Shown here in pieces: positions 41,184-45,708 of a stretch of DNA of 45,708 bases. Each line of letters opens with the position of its first letter. Within the stretch, counting starts at the first letter, position 1. The notes beneath the pieces are model-generated. The model did no database searches, was not told where the DNA came from, and saw only the letters and a program-made list of their open reading frames with translations. Source of the stretch: an uncultured Desulfovibrionaceae bacterium (GTDB lineage Bacteria; Desulfobacterota; Desulfovibrionia; Desulfovibrionales; Desulfovibrionaceae); NCBI GenBank assembly GCA_944325195.1, contig CALUZB010000001.1, positions 1 to 45,708 of the forward strand, in the 5' to 3' direction. Position numbers and translations under genes: made by a program.

Positions 41184-42011
41184 ATGAACATCGGCAAGCG
41201 AATCAGAATGCAAAGAATTATGAATCGGGAAAACGGGCGCACTCTGCTTGTGCCCCTGGATCACGGCATCAGCGCAGGGCCTATGCCGGGTATAGTGAAC
41301 CTGCATGATACTGTTTCCAAAGTGGCGAACGGCGGTGTAAACGCGGTGATTATGCATAAAGGGATGCCCCGGATTTCTTCCCGAGACAGCGGGCCGGACC
41401 TTGGTTTGTTGATCCATCTCTCTGCTTCCACCGGCATTTCTCCCCACTCCAACTCTAAAGTCCTGGTGGGAACTGTGGAAGATGCTTTGCGTTTGGGAGC
41501 GGACGGTGTTTCCGTACACGTCAATTTGGGAGATGAAGATGAAGGCCGGATGCTCGCCGATCTGGGGCGGGTGGTTACCGACGCGGATTCTTGGGGGATG
41601 CCGGTGCTGGCCATGATTTATGCTCGCGGCCCCAAGGTAAGCAATGAGTACGATCCTGAGCTGGTAGCCCATTGCGCCCGGGTGGGGGCTGAGCTTGGCG
41701 CTGATATTGTCAAGGTTGCCTATACTGGTGATGTGGACAGCTTCACTCATGTGGTTGAGGGCTGCCGGGTGCCGGTGGTGATTGCCGGTGGACCGAAACT
41801 CGACTCCACTGAGGCTTTCTTGAAAATGGTGCTGGATTCAATCAAGGCCGGGGCGGCTGGGCTTTCAGTTGGGCGTAATATCTTCCAACACCCCGACCCC
41901 ACTGCATTGTGTAGAGCTTTGGCTGGCCTGGTTCATAAAAATTGGAGTCTTGATCAGGCTTTGGCCGAAATCAGAACGGTTGAAGCAGAAAAGGGGAGCA
42001 TGATAGTATGA
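41184..42011 (+). CDS. 2-amino-3,7-dideoxy-D-threo-hept-6-ulosonate (ADH) synthase, DhnA/class I aldolase family
   Basis: The 275-residue protein belongs to the class I fructose-bisphosphate aldolase/DhnA family. Features include LLVPLDHGISAGP near the N-terminus, VSVHVNLGD, the Schiff-base lysine in GADIVKVAYTG, and the phosphate-binding VVIAGGPK and GLSVGRNIFQH. In archaea and Desulfovibrio-type bacteria such a protein, together with 3-dehydroquinate synthase II, replaces DAHP synthase and AroB at the entry to the aromatic pathway. The next gene is that partner, overlapping by four bases (ATGA), which makes ADH synthase much more likely than a glycolytic aldolase. GAGGG lies upstream of the start. 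Confidence 0.9.
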   Translation: MNIGKRIRMQRIMNRENGRTLLVPLDHGISAGPMPGIVNLHDTVSKVANGGVNAVIMHKGMPRISSRDSGPDLGLLIHLSASTGISPHSNSKVLVGTVEDALRLGADGVSVHVNLGDEDEGRMLADLGRVVTDADSWGMPVLAMIYARGPKVSNEYDPELVAHCARVGAELGADIVKVAYTGDVDSFTHVVEGCRVPVVIAGGPKLDSTEAFLKMVLDSIKAGAAGLSVGRNIFQHPDPTALCRALAGLVHKNWSLDQALAEIRTVEAEKGSMIV

Positions 42012-42976
42012 TTAAGGTGATGTTTAAAGCGATTCCGTTTGATAAGGGCCTGGTTACCCAGGCCCTTGAGGCGGGGGTGGATACAATCGTTACCAGTCGT
42101 GACGCGGTGGAGCTGGTGGCGCAACTGGCCCGGGTGGAAGTGCTGGCGGCGGAAGACCTGAATTTCATCAGTCTGCGCTCTTCCGAAGATGAACAAGAAG
42201 CCAGTCGTTTGCTAGCGCAAGGCCGCCGGGTAGTACTGGCAAGGCCGTGGGAGGTGATCCCCGTGGAAAATATTCTGGCTCAAAGTGATAGTCTTGCTGT
42301 GGAAGTAGCCGGTCTGGATGAGGCCCGGTTGGCCGGCGGGATATTGGAGAAGGGAGTCAGTGAGGTGCTGGTGCTGCCCGAAGCGGCGGCTGCATTGCCT
42401 GCTATTTGTGCGGCCATGCAGGCGCCTGTTGATAAGCTTGAGTTGCAGCAGGCAACGGTACTGTCGATAAAGCCCGCCGGTTTAGGGCACCGGGTATGCG
42501 TGGACACCATGAGTGTGCTGAAAAAAGGCCAGGGGATGTTGGTGGGGGATTCTTCTTCCTTTACCTTTCTGGTTCACGCTGAAACCGAGCGCAACGAGTA
42601 TGTTGCGGCCAGACCTTTCAGAGTTAATGCCGGCGGCGTGCACGCCTATGCCATGATGCCAGACGATAGGACCGCCTATCTTCAGGAAGTGGGGGCCGGG
42701 AAACGGGTGTTGATTGTTGATGCAAGCGGACATCTGTCTATCGCCACTGTGGGGCGGGCGAAAGTGGAAGTGCGGCCCATGCTCCAGATAATTGCGGAAG
42801 CGGATGGAAAGCAGGGCAGTCTGTTTTTGCAGAATGCCGAAACAATCCGCCTTGTACGGCCTAATGGCGAACCGGTGAGCGTGGTTGAACTGACTGAAGG
42901 CGATCAGGTTTTGGTGCACTTGGACCGGGCCGGGCGCCATTTTGGAATGCGTATAGAGGAAACCATTGAAGAATAG
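42008..42976 (+). CDS. 3-dehydroquinate synthase II (AroB' type)
   Basis: The 322-residue protein matches the archaeal-type 3-dehydroquinate synthase. Features include EAGVDTIVTSRDAVELV, RPWEVIPVENILAQ, the block GLGHRVCVDTMSVLKKGQGMLVGDSSSFTFLVHAETERNEYVAARPFRVNAGGVHAY and the C-terminal GREV-like RPNGEPVSVVELTEGDQVLVHLDRAGRHFGM. It converts the ADH synthase product by oxidative deamination and cyclisation to 3-dehydroquinate, using NAD+. It overlaps the upstream gene by four bases, and pheA follows after 24 bases. Confidence 0.93.
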   Translation: MIKVMFKAIPFDKGLVTQALEAGVDTIVTSRDAVELVAQLARVEVLAAEDLNFISLRSSEDEQEASRLLAQGRRVVLARPWEVIPVENILAQSDSLAVEVAGLDEARLAGGILEKGVSEVLVLPEAAAALPAICAAMQAPVDKLELQQATVLSIKPAGLGHRVCVDTMSVLKKGQGMLVGDSSSFTFLVHAETERNEYVAARPFRVNAGGVHAYAMMPDDRTAYLQEVGAGKRVLIVDASGHLSIATVGRAKVEVRPMLQIIAEADGKQGSLFLQNAETIRLVRPNGEPVSVVELTEGDQVLVHLDRAGRHFGMRIEETIEE

Positions 42977-43000
42977 GAACTTGAACTAAGCAGGTGTTTA

Positions 43001-44098
43001 ATGTCCGATGATTTAGATCTCCAGCTTGCGCGTTTGCGCGAAAAAATAGATGAGATTGACTCAGAACTGTTAAAGTTACTCAGTTTGCGCGCGGATTTCA
43101 GCATTGAGGTAGGGCGGCTGAAACATGAGCATGGTTTGCCGATATTCTGTCCGCAGCGCGAGCAACAATTGTTGGCGGAGTTGGAGGCGTCGAACAAAGG
43201 GCCGCTGAACCCCGAGCAGTTACGGGCGATTTATACGGAAATTCTCTCAGCGTCACGCTGTCTCCAACAGCCTCAACGTGTTGCCTGTCTGGGGCCGGTG
43301 GGAACCTTTTCCTATTTAGCAGGCCAGGAGTATTTGGGTAAAAGTGTCGTAATGCAGCCTGAGCCCGATTTAGCCTCTGTATTTAGCGCTGTGGCGGATG
43401 GGAAAACCCATCTGGGCATGGTGCCGCTGGAGAACTCGTTGCAGGGAAGTGTGGGGCAGTGTCTGGACTTATTTATTCATCATCAGGTGCATATTGTGGC
43501 GGAATTTTTCTTTCGGGTCCGCCACAGCCTGCTTTCTGTTGAAAAAGAGTTGAGCGCTGTGGAGAAAATATACTCACACCCGCAACCTCTTGCCCAATGT
43601 GCGGGCTGGTTGAAGACAAGCCTGCCCAAGGCTACGCTTATTGCGGCAGACAGTACTGCCCGCGCAGCGGAACTTGCCGGTAAAGAGGCGGGCAGCGCCG
43701 CCATTGGTCATGCCGGTTTGAGTGAGCTGTTCAAGCTCAATCTGTTGGCCCAAGGCATAGAGGATCAGTCCGATAACTGGACTCGATTTGTGGTGATTGC
43801 GCCGGGGGCGCCCTCTTCCCGGCGCGAATATCCGGCGGGGAGTGCAAAGAGCACGTTGCTGTTCACTCTGGATAATAAACCCGGCTCGCTCTATTCTCTT
43901 CTTGCTGTTTTCAAACGGGAAGAGCTGAATTTAAGCAAGTTGGAATCGCGGCCGGCCCGCGACTCCAACTGGGGTTATACCTTTTTCGCCGATGTGGAAG
44001 CTGATTTGCTCGCCCGACCGGAGTTGCTGAAGGAACTTTCTGAGAAGTGTTTGCTGTTGAAAATCCTGGGAGTTTACCCTGTGGGGCGGAGAGTTTGA
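43001..44098 (+). CDS. pheA: Bifunctional chorismate mutase/prephenate dehydratase (P-protein)
   Basis: The 365-residue protein has an AroQ-type chorismate mutase domain (about residues 5-88, with LREKIDEIDSELLKLLSLRADFSIEVGRLK), a prephenate dehydratase domain (about 92-275, with CLGPVGTFSYLAGQEY, MVPLENSLQGSVGQCLDLF and the catalytic-type DNWTRFVVIAP) and a C-terminal ACT domain (about 285-362, with STLLFTLDNKPGSLYSLLAVFKREELNLSKLESRPARDSNWGY). The ESRP motif and GALV-like GSLYSLL segment are those that bind Phe for feedback inhibition. It is thus regulated allosterically and probably also through the attenuator upstream of the operon. aroA starts two bases after its stop. Confidence 0.96.
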   Translation: MSDDLDLQLARLREKIDEIDSELLKLLSLRADFSIEVGRLKHEHGLPIFCPQREQQLLAELEASNKGPLNPEQLRAIYTEILSASRCLQQPQRVACLGPVGTFSYLAGQEYLGKSVVMQPEPDLASVFSAVADGKTHLGMVPLENSLQGSVGQCLDLFIHHQVHIVAEFFFRVRHSLLSVEKELSAVEKIYSHPQPLAQCAGWLKTSLPKATLIAADSTARAAELAGKEAGSAAIGHAGLSELFKLNLLAQGIEDQSDNWTRFVVIAPGAPSSRREYPAGSAKSTLLFTLDNKPGSLYSLLAVFKREELNLSKLESRPARDSNWGYTFFADVEADLLARPELLKELSEKCLLLKILGVYPVGRRV

Positions 44099-44100
44099 TT

Positions 44101-45465
44101 ATGTCTGATATCCTTTTAGTCCCGGGTAAGCGCCCTTGCGATGCTTCCGCTCGTGTGCAGGCTCCGTCGTCTAAATCCATTTCTCATCGCAATTTGGTGG
44201 CGGCGGCGCTTGCGCCGGGGAACAGTCGTTTGCGCGGCGTATTGGAGAGTGACGACACCACGGCCACTGCACAAATTTTAACAGCCTTGGGAGCGGAAAT
44301 AGAGCACGAGGTGGGAGACTGGCTGGTCAGTGGTTTAGGCGGGAAAATTGAAAATCGGCATAAAGCACCATTAGTCTGTAATGTTCATGATTCCGGAACT
44401 ACCTGCCGGTTGCTGGCGGCGGTACTGGCCGCGGGTAAGGGCGAATATAGGTTTATCGGAAGTGGACGGATGTGCCAGCGGCCGATGCGTGCGCTCACCA
44501 ACGTGCTTTCCGGGCTTGGCGCCGAAATCCGGTTTGAGGGCGCGGCCGGGCATCTGCCTTTTACTATGAAGACTTGTGGTTTGGCCGATGCAGAAGTTCA
44601 GATTGACACTTCTCAGTCCAGCCAATACTTGTCCGGTTTGTTGCTGGCGGCTCCGTTGGGGGCGGGGCTGAAGCTCATTCCCACTGCTGAAGCGGCCGGT
44701 GAGATAGTGTCCTGGTCTTATGTGCAGCTCACTTTGCAAACCCTGGAAGAGTATGGGATAAAATTTCTGGTTGAGCAGCGTGCCTCCTTACAGGGGGCAT
44801 GGCAAGAAGTTGACTGGCGCGGAATTGCCCGGCCCGGGAGCGGCCTGTGTCGGATCAGTGTGAAAAGAGGAGCCTATAAGCCCGGGGTCTATGAAATAGA
44901 GGGGGACTTCAGCAATGCTTCTTACCTATTGGCGGCCGGAGCTGTGGGACGGCGCCCGGTGGTGGTGAATAACCTCAATCCGGCTTCCTTGCAGGGCGAC
45001 AGAATGATTTTACAAATCCTTGAGCAAATGGGGGCGAGGGTAAGCATTTCTGGACGGGACATTGAGGTTTGTGCCCCGGCCGGGGCTTTGCGGGGCATTG
45101 AGGTCAACATGGCCGACTGTCCTGATCTGGTTCCTACAGTAGCTGTGTTGGCTGCATTTGCCCAGGGACCCACTCGGATTTTCGGGGTGGCTCATCTGCG
45201 TATTAAAGAAAGTGACCGCATTGCCGCTCCAGCGGCTGAGCTGGCTAGGGTGGGCTGTGAAGTGCACGAGCAGGAAGACGGCCTGGTAATTATTCCCCCT
45301 GCAAGGCTGACGCCTCCGGTTGAGCCGTTTGAAACTTATAATGACCACCGCATGGCGATGAGTGTGGCTCTTTTTTCCTGTGCCGGTTTTGAAGTGCGGA
45401 TTAAAAATCCGGCCTGTGTTGCCAAGTCTTTCCCGGATTTTTGGAAGCGGTGGGAACTGATTTAA
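44101..45465 (+). CDS. aroA: 5-enolpyruvylshikimate-3-phosphate (EPSP) synthase
   Basis: The 454-residue protein shows the EPSP synthase hallmarks: the PEP/S3P-binding PSSKSISHR (K25, R30), DSGTTCRLLAA in place of the usual NAGTxxR, RPMRALTNVL, DTSQSSQYLSGLLLAAP, and the C-terminal RIKESDRI and ETYNDHRMAM. The NAGT-like loop variant DSGTTCR is seen in several families and may affect glyphosate sensitivity; that is inference. ATG 44101 is chosen because GGAG lies upstream within the end of pheA, which leaves a two-base spacer. An in-frame start at 44047 would overlap pheA and adds no family sequence. A terminator follows, so this is the last gene of the transcription unit. Confidence 0.95.
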   Translation: MSDILLVPGKRPCDASARVQAPSSKSISHRNLVAAALAPGNSRLRGVLESDDTTATAQILTALGAEIEHEVGDWLVSGLGGKIENRHKAPLVCNVHDSGTTCRLLAAVLAAGKGEYRFIGSGRMCQRPMRALTNVLSGLGAEIRFEGAAGHLPFTMKTCGLADAEVQIDTSQSSQYLSGLLLAAPLGAGLKLIPTAEAAGEIVSWSYVQLTLQTLEEYGIKFLVEQRASLQGAWQEVDWRGIARPGSGLCRISVKRGAYKPGVYEIEGDFSNASYLLAAGAVGRRPVVVNNLNPASLQGDRMILQILEQMGARVSISGRDIEVCAPAGALRGIEVNMADCPDLVPTVAVLAAFAQGPTRIFGVAHLRIKESDRIAAPAAELARVGCEVHEQEDGLVIIPPARLTPPVEPFETYNDHRMAMSVALFSCAGFEVRIKNPACVAKSFPDFWKRWELI

Positions 45466-45495
45466 GTTGGTATTTGTCGAACAATTCATTCTCAT

Positions 45496-45538
45496 TTAAA
45501 AAGCCTGCAGGAATAGCTTTTCTGTGCAGGCTTTTTAA
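45496..45538 (+). terminator. Intrinsic terminator after aroA
   Basis: TTAAAAAGCCTGCA (45496-45509) pairs with TGCAGGCTTTTTAA (45525-45538) around 15 bases. The A-run and T-run on the two arms make it usable in both directions. Confidence 0.85.
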
Positions 45539-45639
45539 CAGCTTTTCGCGCTTGAGAAGCGTAATATCGTGTGCATTATAACGCAATGCTGTTGTAATAT
45601 CTGAGCATTTTGTAATAAAATAGCCTGGTAGTACGGACC

Positions 45640-45708
45640 ACCGCCCTCCCCCCCCGCTCCCCCCCCCCCCCGCCCACCCCACACTCCGCGAGCGGCCCAC
45701 GCCGCAAG
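45640..45708. other. C-rich low-complexity tail at the window edge, probable assembly artefact
   Basis: From about 45640 the sequence is dominated by C-runs of up to 13 bases interrupted by single G, T or A, unlike anything else in the window. It looks like the low-quality end of a contig rather than genomic DNA. Confidence 0.6.

Noticed and set aside
45401..45700. A 99-codon minus-strand ORF at the right edge
   Set aside because: It spans the C-rich tail, the bidirectional terminator and the end of aroA; its Gly/Ser-rich start is a product of the low-complexity sequence.
1..45708. CRISPR arrays, rRNA and tRNA genes
   Set aside because: No regularly spaced direct repeats and no RNA gene structure were seen anywhere in the window.

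Overview
The window comes from a Gram-negative bacterium that resembles the Desulfovibrionaceae. This is inferred from gene content rather than a search. The strongest pointer is the order of an archaeal-type shikimate entry pair (DhnA-family ADH synthase and 3-dehydroquinate synthase II), a fused chorismate mutase/prephenate dehydratase and aroA, an arrangement I know from Desulfovibrio. HflKC, PMM/PGM and a CI/S24-type regulator nearby fit that picture. Both ends look like assembly breaks: the left edge cuts a minus-strand gene that may belong to an insertion sequence, and the right edge runs into a C-rich tail.

Positions 417-30389 hold a complete type VI secretion system (T6SS), almost all on the plus strand. 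The order is tssA, a second tssC paralogue, an anchored periplasmic protein, a minus-strand lytic transglycosylase, tssJ-K-L-M-E-F-G, vgrG (tssI), two paralogous proteins of unknown family, a DUF2169/pentapeptide giant, a second pentapeptide protein, DUF3540, a DUF4150 PAAR-like protein, a small lipoprotein, tssB, tssC, hcp and clpV. TssJLM form the envelope complex, TssEFGK the baseplate, TssBC and Hcp the sheath and tube, VgrG and the PAAR-like protein the tip, and ClpV recycles the sheath. No gene is a recognisable toxin or immunity protein, and no Fha/PpkA/PppA regulator is present. The proteins between vgrG and tssB are therefore the best place to look for new effector or loading biology.

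Positions 30745-36368 are accessory: two GNAT acetyltransferases, D-serine dehydratase, a ferritin with a palindrome upstream, an MltB-like lytic transglycosylase, and a CI-like regulator whose S24 domain has Gly where the catalytic Ser should be. Two identical-format palindromes overlap the -35 and -10 boxes of a promoter directed at this regulator.

Positions 36785-45465 are housekeeping: hflK-hflC (minus), a phosphomannomutase/phosphoglucomutase, an unrecognised small protein, and the aromatic amino acid operon. Just before that operon lies a good promoter, a 32-codon ORF containing the run YFSFSYFYF, and a strong intrinsic terminator 45 bases before the first enzyme gene. This reads as a ribosome-mediated transcription attenuator for the common aromatic pathway and is the most interesting non-coding signal in the window.
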